From positions 1 through 12,150 of the forward strand of contig JAPLYQ010000086.1 of NCBI GenBank assembly GCA_026395475.1: 12,150 bases of DNA, written 5' to 3'. This stretch comes from Candidatus Roizmanbacteria bacterium (GTDB taxonomy: Bacteria > Patescibacteriota > Microgenomatia > UBA1406 > GWC2-37-13). The notes beneath the pieces are model-generated. The model saw only the letters and a program-made list of their open reading frames with translations. It had not been told where the DNA came from and made no database searches. Shown here in pieces: positions 5,834-11,794 of the stretch (the stretch's first letter is position 1; every line of letters begins with the position of its first letter). A program made the position numbers and the translations under genes.

Positions 5834-6343
5834 TTATTCAAGAATTTTTATGTAGAAAAGTTTATTGTCATATATTGTGTAATTATCACCCTCTGTTTTT
5901 TTGGCATAAACCTCTACTTTTTTGCCAATATATTTAGTCTTATCGAGACTATTAAAATTAATACCAATCAACTCACCCCTTATTTCAGGTGGAGCACCTG
6001 GCCAGCGCAAACCTCCTGCTAATCCAACTACCCATTTATCGCCAACCTTTATTCTACAAATACCATCTGATGCACATGAATTATCTATCTCAGTAATAAT
6101 ACCGCTAAAAGTAACTCCATTTTGAGCAATATTAGGAACTGTCTGAGTAGTAGGGGACAATGTATTGGTATTTGTTTGTTTTTTACCAATTTGATAACCA
6201 ACAATACCTGATCCAAGAACGGTAATTATTCCCACAATAATATAAGGAAGGAATGGAGTCCAATATTGTGGTTGCATCACTGGAGGTTGTATTATTTGTT
6301 GCGTGGTGTCATTGTATGTTTCAATCGGTAATTCATTTTCCAT
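5834..6343 (-). CDS. Membrane-anchored protein with small external beta domain
   Basis: A 169-residue protein of no named family. A Gln/Pro-rich cytosolic head (1-30) is followed by one membrane span (about 32-52, ending in QIGKK), a Thr/Asn/Gln-rich linker (55-75) and an external domain of about 90 residues with beta-strand alternation. That domain has two Cys six apart (90 and 96, SCASDGIC) that could form a disulfide, then VGDKWVVGLAGGLRWPG and a closing IYDNKLFYIKI. The strand order could be an OB-like barrel; that is a guess. It is the first gene of a two-gene unit with PAP2, suggesting an envelope role. Confidence 0.75.
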   Translation of the reverse strand: MENELPIETYNDTTQQIIQPPVMQPQYWTPFLPYIIVGIITVLGSGIVGYQIGKKQTNTNTLSPTTQTVPNIAQNGVTFSGIITEIDNSCASDGICRIKVGDKWVVGLAGGLRWPGAPPEIRGELIGINFNSLDKTKYIGKKVEVYAKKTEGDNYTIYDNKLFYIKILE

Positions 6344-6349
6344 GTACTA

Positions 6350-6358
6350 AGTGTACCA
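6350..6358 (-). promoter_or_regulatory. Extended -10 promoter of the anchored protein/PAP2 unit
   Basis: On the minus strand, TGG then TACACT (6350-6355), ending six bases before ATG 6343. A -35-like TTGTTA lies at 6373-6378 with a 17-base spacer. Confidence 0.6.
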
Positions 6359-6390
6359 AGGAGAAGAAATCATAACAACGCAATGCAACT

Positions 6391-6399
6391 TGATATAAT
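6391..6399 (+). promoter_or_regulatory. Extended -10 promoter of the DUF4180 gene
   Basis: TGA then a perfect TATAAT (6394-6399), ending six bases before ATG 6406. With the minus-strand promoter at 6350-6378 it forms a compact divergent control region in the 62 bases between the two start codons. Confidence 0.65.
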
Positions 6400-6405
6400 T
6401 TTTGC

Positions 6406-6765
6406 ATGGACACTAAATTAGTTAGTCTTGGAGAAGTAACGGCAACAGAAATTATTACTGATGAAATACTTATCAAAACAGCCCAAGACGCGCTTGATAT
6501 CATGGCAAGTAGTCCCTCAAGGCATATTATTGTTCATGAGTATAATTTTGGAAAAGACTTCTTTGATTTAAGTACAAGGATTGCCGGAGAGATATTGCAA
6601 AAATTTACAAACTACCAGGTGAGATTGGCGATAGTGGGAGACTACAGCAAATTTAAAAGTAAAAGCTTACAAGATTTTATTTATGAAAGTAATAAAAATG
6701 GTGAATATTTATTTGTTAATACCGTAGAGCAAGCCATCACAATATGGAAGAAAAACATGCAATAA
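6406..6765 (+). CDS. DUF4180 domain protein
   Basis: A 119-residue cytosolic protein. The sequence shows the DUF4180 order: a short N-terminal strand region, TAQDALDIMA, a strand IIVHEYNFGKDFFDLSTRIAGEILQKF (elements: HEYNFGKDFFDL, AGEILQKF), then NYQVRLAIVGDYSKFKSKSLQDFI and YESNKNGEYLFV near the end. These are the conserved elements I associate with the family, whose function is unknown; its fold is thought to resemble STAS-like or Rossmann-like alpha/beta proteins, but I cannot confirm this from sequence. It stands alone with its own leaderless promoter and is convergent with the nucleotidyltransferase-like gene. Confidence 0.85.
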   Translation: MDTKLVSLGEVTATEIITDEILIKTAQDALDIMASSPSRHIIVHEYNFGKDFFDLSTRIAGEILQKFTNYQVRLAIVGDYSKFKSKSLQDFIYESNKNGEYLFVNTVEQAITIWKKNMQ

Positions 6766-6833
6766 AATACATCGTACTTTTATGATTAAACAGAAACAGG
6801 AAAGATATATTGGAATAGATATTCTCCCAATGA

Positions 6834-7616
6834 TTATTGGGATGAAGTAGTAGCAGGAAGAATACCCTGGTTTTTATAGTTAGGCAACAAATGTAAAGCT
6901 CCTGATGACTCTGTCATTGCATTGCGATAGGTATCAAAGTCAGGAATTTCGAATGTAACAAGATTATTTAAAAAAGCATTTTTCCAACCTTCTGGATTGT
7001 GAGTTTGGGATGTTCTTTCATTTAATAGCATATTAAAATGAATTGCTCTCTTGTCTTGTGATTGTGGGTCACTATATCTGTACCAATCCATCGATTGCCA
7101 ATTACGAAAAAAATTATTAAAAATTAACGGCGCCATCTTTTCATATTTGTGTTTTGTTTCTGGGTCGCCAGTTGTTAGCATCATTCTTGCCTTATGTATG
7201 AGATCTAAATTTCCTGTTATGTATTCATCTGGAATAAATAATGGGACATAGGGCCAGCCATCATTTATAGATTTTATTCTGTCGATAGCGGAGACGCCTT
7301 TAATATCCATTTCAGGTGAAGTAAATTGAATATTCCAAACTTTGTTGGAGGTTATTGAGTCAGCTGTAACAATGACCATATCATAGTCAGATTCATCAGT
7401 CGAATTCCATACAAAGTCTCCCCAGGGAACAATAACACATTTGCTCGTATCAATACCTCCCGACGATAGAAAAGTAGTAACTTTGTCTGGAAAAATCTTT
7501 CTTCGTTCTCTTGTTTCTACATTCAATAGGGGATGTTCAAGAGTCTGAGTTACAAATTTTTGTACATTTTGTAATGCTCTTCCTATTTCCATTTTTGATA
7601 AAAATTCTGCGACCAT
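6834..7616 (-). CDS. Nucleotidyltransferase-like protein, unnamed family
   Basis: A 260-residue protein I cannot assign to a named family. Residues 61-84 resemble the core of the pol-beta nucleotidyltransferase fold: a strand VIVPWG ending in G66-D67, about ten residues, then S76-D77-Y78-D79-MVIV. This mirrors the G-S...D-x-D metal site, with Ser replaced by Asp67; D104 in the next strand (EMDIKGV) could be the third carboxylate. The rest is Trp/Tyr-rich and helical, as in substrate-binding domains of aminoglycoside or tRNA nucleotidyltransferases. No signal or membrane span. Substrate unknown. A TATAAT box (7634-7639) lies 17 bases upstream of ATG 7616, leaving a short leader without Shine-Dalgarno. 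Fold assignment is tentative; the gene itself is secure. Confidence 0.7.
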   Translation of the reverse strand: MVAEFLSKMEIGRALQNVQKFVTQTLEHPLLNVETRERRKIFPDKVTTFLSSGGIDTSKCVIVPWGDFVWNSTDESDYDMVIVTADSITSNKVWNIQFTSPEMDIKGVSAIDRIKSINDGWPYVPLFIPDEYITGNLDLIHKARMMLTTGDPETKHKYEKMAPLIFNNFFRNWQSMDWYRYSDPQSQDKRAIHFNMLLNERTSQTHNPEGWKNAFLNNLVTFEIPDFDTYRNAMTESSGALHLLPNYKNQGILPATTSSQ

Positions 7617-7633
7617 ATAGAGATAGTTAGTTA

Positions 7634-7639
7634 ATTATA
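7634..7639 (-). promoter_or_regulatory. -10 box upstream of the nucleotidyltransferase-like gene
   Basis: A perfect TATAAT on the minus strand, 17 bases before ATG 7616, with a weak -35-like AAGACA at 7657-7662 and 17-base spacing. This gene would have a leader of about 10 bases. The rest of the gap to 7777 holds the likely promoter of the plus-strand gene (TATACT 7749-7754, 23 bases before ATG 7778) and nothing else that I recognise. Confidence 0.45.
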
Positions 7640-7777
7640 GCCTTACAACAGTCTTTTGTCTTCTGATACTGAAAGTTGGGGAAAATATTAACAGTTACAT
7701 TAATCTAAATTAAAGATTTTCAGAGTGGCTATATGTCATAAAAACTTATATACTAAGCTTCAGTTTAAATTCAAATT

Positions 7778-8404
7778 ATGGATGATATAGCTAAAAGGTT
7801 TGCCCAGATGAGGACAGAATTATATGCAGATAGTCAGTTGACTCTCCAAAGGCTGATTGAACTTCAACAAGAAACAAAAGAAGCATTTAATAAAAAACTT
7901 TCTCAGTTACTTGAAAGTAAGGGATACCTAAAAAAAATTGCTGTACCTAAAAAATATATAAAGCTTTGGGAACATCATAATATACGAATTCAAATTCCTC
8001 TTAATTGGCGCTACGTATTAAGTGCACCCTTTATTTATGGCATGCTTATTCCTTCCGTTATTTTTCATATTTCTATAGAAATATATCAACAAGTTTGCTT
8101 TCGTCTATATGGAATACCACTTGTGAATTATCGTGAATATTTTATTAATGATAGACAATTATTATCTTGGCTTAATCCATGGGAAAAAATAAATTGCATA
8201 TATTGTAGTTATGTAAATAACCTTTTACGGTATAGCGCAGAAATAGGGGGGCGTACTGAAAGATATTGGTGCCCAATAAAATATTATCGACGTGTTGCGA
8301 AACAACATTCTCAGTATTCAAAATTTATTGGCGATGACAAACCAGACCTTCAAAAAATGAGAAAACAATGGGAAGAATTACGAGATTTTTCTGACCTCTC
8401 TTAA
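7778..8404 (+). CDS. Conserved Cys-containing membrane-associated protein, unknown function
   Basis: A 208-residue protein. Residues 10-50 look like a charged coiled coil, followed by a hydrophobic span at about 81-105. The C-terminal half is dense in aromatic residues and has a C-x-x-C pair (C140, C143 in NCIYCSYVN) and a third Cys in ERYWCPIK (C165), with His177 nearby. Together with RTE (159-161), these look like a structural metal site or active centre. I recall proteins in Proteobacteria and CPR with the same NC-YC-Y-N / RTE-YWCPIK pattern, never given a function that I know of. Convergent with the glycosyltransferase gene, five bases between stops. Promoter is weak; a TTAAAT seven bases upstream is an alternative -10. 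Confidence 0.78.
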   Translation: MDDIAKRFAQMRTELYADSQLTLQRLIELQQETKEAFNKKLSQLLESKGYLKKIAVPKKYIKLWEHHNIRIQIPLNWRYVLSAPFIYGMLIPSVIFHISIEIYQQVCFRLYGIPLVNYREYFINDRQLLSWLNPWEKINCIYCSYVNNLLRYSAEIGGRTERYWCPIKYYRRVAKQHSQYSKFIGDDKPDLQKMRKQWEELRDFSDLS

Positions 8405-8409
8405 TCGAA

Positions 8410-9438
8410 TTATTTTTTTAATAATTTTAAATAGCACTGCAAATAGTTTTGAGCTATAATCTCCTGAGAGAATTTTAATCGTGCAAAGGCAGAACACTGA
8501 GTGCTATCAATTTTTTGTACATAATTCAATCTTTTGATTGCTTCATCAACCGAATTTACAATAATTCCCATCTGTTTATTATAAATAAGTTCAGAGAATG
8601 CACCTCTATTTGTAGCAATAACAGGTACTCCACAGGCAAGACTATCAAGAGCTGAAAGACCAAATGGCTCATCCCACTCCACAAAGCACAAGGTGGCAAT
8701 AGCATTCTGTAATAATATAACCAATTGGGCAATGGGTAGATTGCCAAGAAAAGTAATAAGTTTGTTATCAACATGAGGCTTCACTAATGTGTCAAAAAAT
8801 TGTTGGTCTGTAATAATTCCCGCTATTTTTAAGGGGATATTTGTCTGTTGTGCAAACTTTATAGCAGATAAAATTCCTTTATCTTTTACAATTCTTCCAC
8901 TAAATACAAAATAATCGCCCTTTCTATTTTTTACCTTGTATTTTGCAAAATCGATACCATTATAAACATTACCAATATAGTTTAGATTTGGCATATATTT
9001 CCTCTCTGCAAAAGATATAGAGATAAAATTTTCTTTTTGGCATTGCAAATAATATAGGGCATTTACTTTCTCACAGGCACTTCCATGGAGGGTGGTAACC
9101 ATTGGAGTTTTTATTGTTTTAGCAAAAAGTACAGGATGTATATTAAAATGATTATGAATAAGGTCGAATTGCGTTGATTTAGATATCACATATGCTATAT
9201 GTTTTTGAGAAAATGATGAGTGGAATTTTTGATCAATCTCGTTCAATGGTGTCTCCACAATATAATCTAGTTTTGCAGAAGTTGTGGTTTGCTTAGAAGC
9301 AAACAAGGTGACATCAATTCCAAGTTTAACTAATGATTCCGCAAGATTATACACTACAAGTTCCCATGGTCCGTATCCAATAGGAGGGATGGAGTGAGTA
9401 ATGGGAGCTAAGAGGGCAACTTTAATATTTTTCTTCAC
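8410..9438 (-). CDS. GT4-family (GT-B fold) glycosyltransferase
   Basis: A 342-residue retaining-type glycosyltransferase of the GT4 group. The N-terminal Rossmann half starts with KVALLAP, then a Gly-rich loop (PPIGYGPWELVVYNLAESL) in place of the usual GG-E, and ends in an HNHFNIHP and TLHGS region that lines the acceptor site. The C-terminal half binds the nucleotide sugar: FVFSGRIVKDKG (about 177-188), then E257-PFGLSAL-D265 and SLACGVPVIATNRGA. The EX7E motif is therefore EX7D. It probably builds surface glycans or glycolipids from the cytoplasmic side; sugar and acceptor are unknown. The start codon is GTG at 9438, six bases after an extended -10 box. Near PAP2 and PlsC but not in an operon with them. 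Confidence 0.9.
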   Translation of the reverse strand: MKKNIKVALLAPITHSIPPIGYGPWELVVYNLAESLVKLGIDVTLFASKQTTTSAKLDYIVETPLNEIDQKFHSSFSQKHIAYVISKSTQFDLIHNHFNIHPVLFAKTIKTPMVTTLHGSACEKVNALYYLQCQKENFISISFAERKYMPNLNYIGNVYNGIDFAKYKVKNRKGDYFVFSGRIVKDKGILSAIKFAQQTNIPLKIAGIITDQQFFDTLVKPHVDNKLITFLGNLPIAQLVILLQNAIATLCFVEWDEPFGLSALDSLACGVPVIATNRGAFSELIYNKQMGIIVNSVDEAIKRLNYVQKIDSTQCSAFARLKFSQEIIAQNYLQCYLKLLKK

Positions 9439-9444
9439 ACACCG

Positions 9445-9453
9445 ATTGTATCA
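9445..9453 (-). promoter_or_regulatory. Extended -10 promoter, leaderless GTG start
   Basis: On the minus strand, TGA then TACAAT (9445-9450), ending six bases before the GTG at 9438. It decides the GTG start. It lies in the 43-base gap after the PAS gene on the same strand. Confidence 0.6.
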
Positions 9454-9481
9454 CTTATATCTTGTAGACAGGCTACCTTTA

Positions 9482-10323
9482 TTATTTTCGAAGAGATTCA
9501 ACTTGTTTTTTTAATTCAACCATCTTTAACTCTCTACCGATCATCAGCTGATTCATCTTTTCTAATTCTTCAAACTTTTTTTGCAGATTATTTTCTGCTA
9601 GTTTGCGTACCGTAATATCTTCAAAAATGGTTACAAAATATCCTTTTTTAGGAGAGTAGGCAGAGACAAAAACCATTTGTTTAAAAGTGGTGAAAAATTT
9701 TCAAATTTAATTTCAACTCCCTTGAGTGCAACTTCACCATATTTCTTTATCCAATCTGCAGGGTCTTTTTCGATGCCAGGAAGTACTTCAGTTACTTTTT
9801 TTCCTAAAATATCATTTTTATTTAACCCCATAATCTTTTCAAATGGTTGGTTGATGTCTATAAATTGATAGTCGATAGGAGCGCCCAGCCCATCAGTGAT
9901 TATTTTATGATATGCAAAACCGCTCGTCATATTTGAGAAAAGAAGTCTGTACTCTCTATTCTCATTAATATCATAACATGCACCAATATATCCTATAAAT
10001 TTTTTGCTTTTATCAAAAAATGGAGAGCCGCAATCAAGAATCCAATGGTAGGTTCCATCTTTGTGCATAAGACGGTATTCCATTTCAAACGACTGTCTTT
10101 TTTTAAATGCATCAAGGTAAGTTTTGAGACAAATATCAAAATCTTCCTTATGTACTCCTTCTGCCCACCCATCTCCAACTTCCTGTTCCATTGTTTTTCC
10201 GGTGAAGTTAAACCACGCTTTATTAAAGAAGTTACATTTTGCATCTATACCCGCTCTCCAAATGGGGTTTGGCATTTGATCTATTATTTGGAGATATAGT
10301 TCACTTGGGATAGATTCTTCCAT
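9482..10323 (-). pseudogene. Double-PAS sensor protein with one-base frameshift
   Basis: Two PAS domains followed by a short coiled coil. PAS1 (about 9-118) has NPIWRAGIDAKCNFFN, the W-E-VHKEDFD turn, EMEYRLMHKDGTYHW and GACYDINENR, as in PAS/PAC. PAS2 (about 123-245) has LLFSNMTSGFAYHKI, IDINQPFEKIMGL, and after the shift VSAYSPKKGYF and TIFEDIT. Residues 217-218 (Trp-Phe) are read in one frame; the run of five T (9668-9672) then shifts, and the remaining 62 residues lie in the -1 frame. One more T would restore KWFFVSAYSPKKG and a 280-residue protein ending in MIGRELKMVELKKQV, the linker that normally precedes a histidine kinase. No kinase or output domain follows. Without a shift, the product ends after 12 foreign residues at 9631. 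Sequencing error, real mutation or -1 ribosomal slippage are all possible. Confidence 0.8.
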
Positions 10324-10339
10324 GCCATTAGTATGGCAT
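10322..10339. repeat. Inverted repeat over the PAS gene promoter and start
   Basis: ATGCCAT, four bases (TAGT), ATGGCAT: a perfect 7-bp inverted repeat. On the minus strand it covers the extended -10 box (10330-10338) and the first bases of the start codon of the PAS gene, so a bound protein would block transcription. Confidence 0.55.
10330..10338 (-). promoter_or_regulatory. Extended -10 promoter of the PAS gene
   Basis: On the minus strand, TGC then CATACT (10330-10335), ending six bases before ATG 10323. A -35-like TTGAAT lies at 10352-10357 with a 16-base spacer. Confidence 0.6.
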
Positions 10340-10381
10340 ATTTATAAAAATATTCAATGTAATAAATAAAATTTGTTCCTT

Positions 10382-10387
10382 TATACT
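10382..10387 (+). promoter_or_regulatory. -10 box that fixes the mntP start
   Basis: TATACT ends nine bases before ATG 10397. A TTG at 10373 would extend the frame by eight codons, but the -10 box lies inside that extension, so ATG 10397 is preferred. The leader is too short for a Mn riboswitch. Confidence 0.55.
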
Positions 10388-10396
10388 TATAAACTT

Positions 10397-10957
10397 ATGA
10401 TCACATCGTTTCTGATTGCTATTGGACTCAATTTTGACACATTCTCTGTGTCAGTTGTTGAGGGATCTCAATTTATAAAGCCATCGATTAAAGATTCATT
10501 GAAAGTTGGAGTCTATTTCGGTATTGGGCAGGCAGGAATGGCATTGCTTGGAGTCATTCTTGGATTAGGATTTAAGCTGATCATAACCAACATTGATCAT
10601 TGGATCGCATTTTTGCTTTTAAGTCTTATTGGAGGAAAATTAATACACGAATCTTTAAGCGGAGATGTGTGCGATAAGAAAAAAATAGCCATTAACTTTC
10701 ACTCTCTAGCTCCATTAGTGATTGCGACGAGTATTGATGCTGCGGCGGTTGGGATAACTCTTGCATTTATAAATGCTTCCATTCTTTCAACAATTGCAAT
10801 GATTGGGATAATTACTTTCTGCGTAGCATTTCTAGGGTTTTATGAAGGCTATGTACTTAGAAAATTTTGTAAAAATAACGTTAAAATAATTGGGGGAGCA
10901 ATTCTTATCAGTATTGGGATAAAGATATTAATTGAACACCTATTCTTTGGGGGCTAG
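10397..10957 (+). CDS. mntP: Manganese efflux pump MntP
   Basis: A 186-residue, six-span membrane protein matching MntP in length and motif layout. It exports Mn2+ across the cytoplasmic membrane. The family consists of two inverted halves, each with an Asp in a conserved turn: here GLNFDTFSVSVVEG with D14, and ATSIDAAAVGITLAF with D114. Both are the residues known to be needed for Mn export in E. coli MntP. Spans are at about 2-20, 36-62, 66-86, 103-124, 132-152 and 163-184. A short hydrophilic loop (87-101) joins the halves. The usual yybP-ykoY Mn riboswitch is absent: only 73 bases separate it from the divergent PAS gene. Starts at ATG 10397. Confidence 0.9.
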   Translation: MITSFLIAIGLNFDTFSVSVVEGSQFIKPSIKDSLKVGVYFGIGQAGMALLGVILGLGFKLIITNIDHWIAFLLLSLIGGKLIHESLSGDVCDKKKIAINFHSLAPLVIATSIDAAAVGITLAFINASILSTIAMIGIITFCVAFLGFYEGYVLRKFCKNNVKIIGGAILISIGIKILIEHLFFGG

Positions 10958-10981
10958 TTTATGACCTAAGTATTTTTATAT

Positions 10982-10990
10982 TGTTATACT
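10982..10990 (+). promoter_or_regulatory. Extended -10 promoter upstream of the plsC-like gene
   Basis: TGT then TATACT (10985-10990). It lies 38 bases before ATG 11029, so this gene is the only one in the window with a clear leader of about 30 bases. Confidence 0.55.
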
Positions 10991-11002
10991 GTAAGGAAAT
11001 CG

Positions 11003-11032
11003 ATGAAGGGATATAAGGATCAGAATATATGA
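11003..11032 (+). CDS. Possible nine-codon leader ORF overlapping plsC start
   Basis: ATG 11003 opens MKGYKDQNI and stops at TGA 11030-11032, which overlaps the plsC ATG 11029 (ATGA). Translation of the short frame could feed ribosomes to the next start by termination-reinitiation. No homology can be judged at this length, and chance occurrence is possible; the exact four-base overlap makes it notable. Confidence 0.3.
   Translation: MKGYKDQNI
11015..11019 (+). promoter_or_regulatory. Shine-Dalgarno-like AAGGA before plsC
   Basis: AAGGA nine bases upstream of ATG 11029, inside the possible leader ORF. It is the only plausible ribosome binding site that I find next to a start in the window. 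A second AAGGA (10993-10997) is near the expected transcription start and may not be transcribed in full. Confidence 0.4.
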
Positions 11033-11724
11033 AAAGACTTTTTAATTTACATCGTAACCGAAGAACTAATTATTGGTACTTTTTTCTTAAATGGCTATTA
11101 CGCATAACCTTTGCGATTCCGCTTGATATTGATTACAACCGCAATCATGGATCCGACAGTAAGCCAAAAATTTTTGTAGCCAACCATCTTTCTACACTTG
11201 ATCCGCTTATGCTGATGATCGCGCTCCCCGAGCGAGTTTCAATACTCATTACAGGTGGTGTATTTTCAATTCCATTTGTTGGGCAACTACTTATAAGAGC
11301 GGGACATATTCCTGTGTACGATAATCAAGGAAGATCGGCATACAACGCCGCTAAGGCTAAATTATTAAAAGGGGAAAACGTCCTTATTTTTCCTGAAGGG
11401 CAGCTAAGTTCAGAGAATGGTTCTATAAAAAAATTATTTTCTGGTGCCTTAAGGTTATCAATTGAGACCAAAACTCCCATTATTTCCGTTGGAATTTCAA
11501 TGTCTAAGAATAGATGGATAAAACAAAAAATGTATTTAGGCGGTAAATTAGAACAAGCAAGATTTTATCTTATTGGAAAATATGCAATTACAGTAGGTTC
11601 ACCAAAAATGTTCGCCGATTATTTACAGAAAGCAAATCACATAGACGCAATAACAAAATATCTGCTAGATTTGGCTGCAAAAAGCGCTTCACGCATTAAT
11701 GCACCCGCGTATCTTAAAGCCTAA
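11029..11724 (+). CDS. 1-acyl-sn-glycerol-3-phosphate acyltransferase family (PlsC-like)
   Basis: A 231-residue acyltransferase of the PlsC/LPLAT family, which transfers acyl chains to lysophosphatidate at the inner membrane face. The catalytic H53-x4-D58 motif is present (ANHLSTLDP), followed by ITGGVFSIPFVGQLLIRAG and HIPV (block II), then F121-P-E-G124 in IFPEGQLSSENG (block III, substrate phosphate binding) and a TPIISVGIS strand (block IV). A basic N-terminus and a hydrophobic helix (about 15-31) would anchor it. Family members also acylate other lipids or glycans, so the exact substrate is open; CPR bacteria often lack complete lipid synthesis and may remodel host lipids, which would fit. 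The leader ORF and AAGGA site suggest a different mode of translation from its neighbours. Confidence 0.9.
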   Translation: MKRLFNLHRNRRTNYWYFFLKWLLRITFAIPLDIDYNRNHGSDSKPKIFVANHLSTLDPLMLMIALPERVSILITGGVFSIPFVGQLLIRAGHIPVYDNQGRSAYNAAKAKLLKGENVLIFPEGQLSSENGSIKKLFSGALRLSIETKTPIISVGISMSKNRWIKQKMYLGGKLEQARFYLIGKYAITVGSPKMFADYLQKANHIDAITKYLLDLAAKSASRINAPAYLKA

Positions 11725-11794
11725 TAAAAGAATATTAAGTAGAGAATACTTCTATTATTTTAATTTGATAAATCAATTAGATTATACGAACACA

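Noticed and set aside
6783..6851. A 22-codon plus-strand frame (MIKQKQERYIGIDIL...) with another protein-like reading (WNRYSPNDYWDEVV...) in the next frame
   Set aside because: Too short, no clear promoter at the usual distance, and its end is antisense to the nucleotidyltransferase-like gene; the protein-like look in two frames is more likely chance. A relic of a deleted gene cannot be excluded.
8408..8426. AATTATT-T5-AATAATT repeat between convergent genes as bidirectional terminator
   Set aside because: Purely A/T stem within a T-run and partly inside the GT4 stop region; too weak to call without RNA evidence.
10324..10396. yybP-ykoY Mn riboswitch before mntP
   Set aside because: Only 73 bases, -10 box nine bases from the start; no space for the aptamer in the transcript.
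11730..11762. AAGTA-n5-TACTT hairpin followed by T-rich sequence after plsC
   Set aside because: Only five A/T-rich base pairs; a terminator is possible but unsupported.
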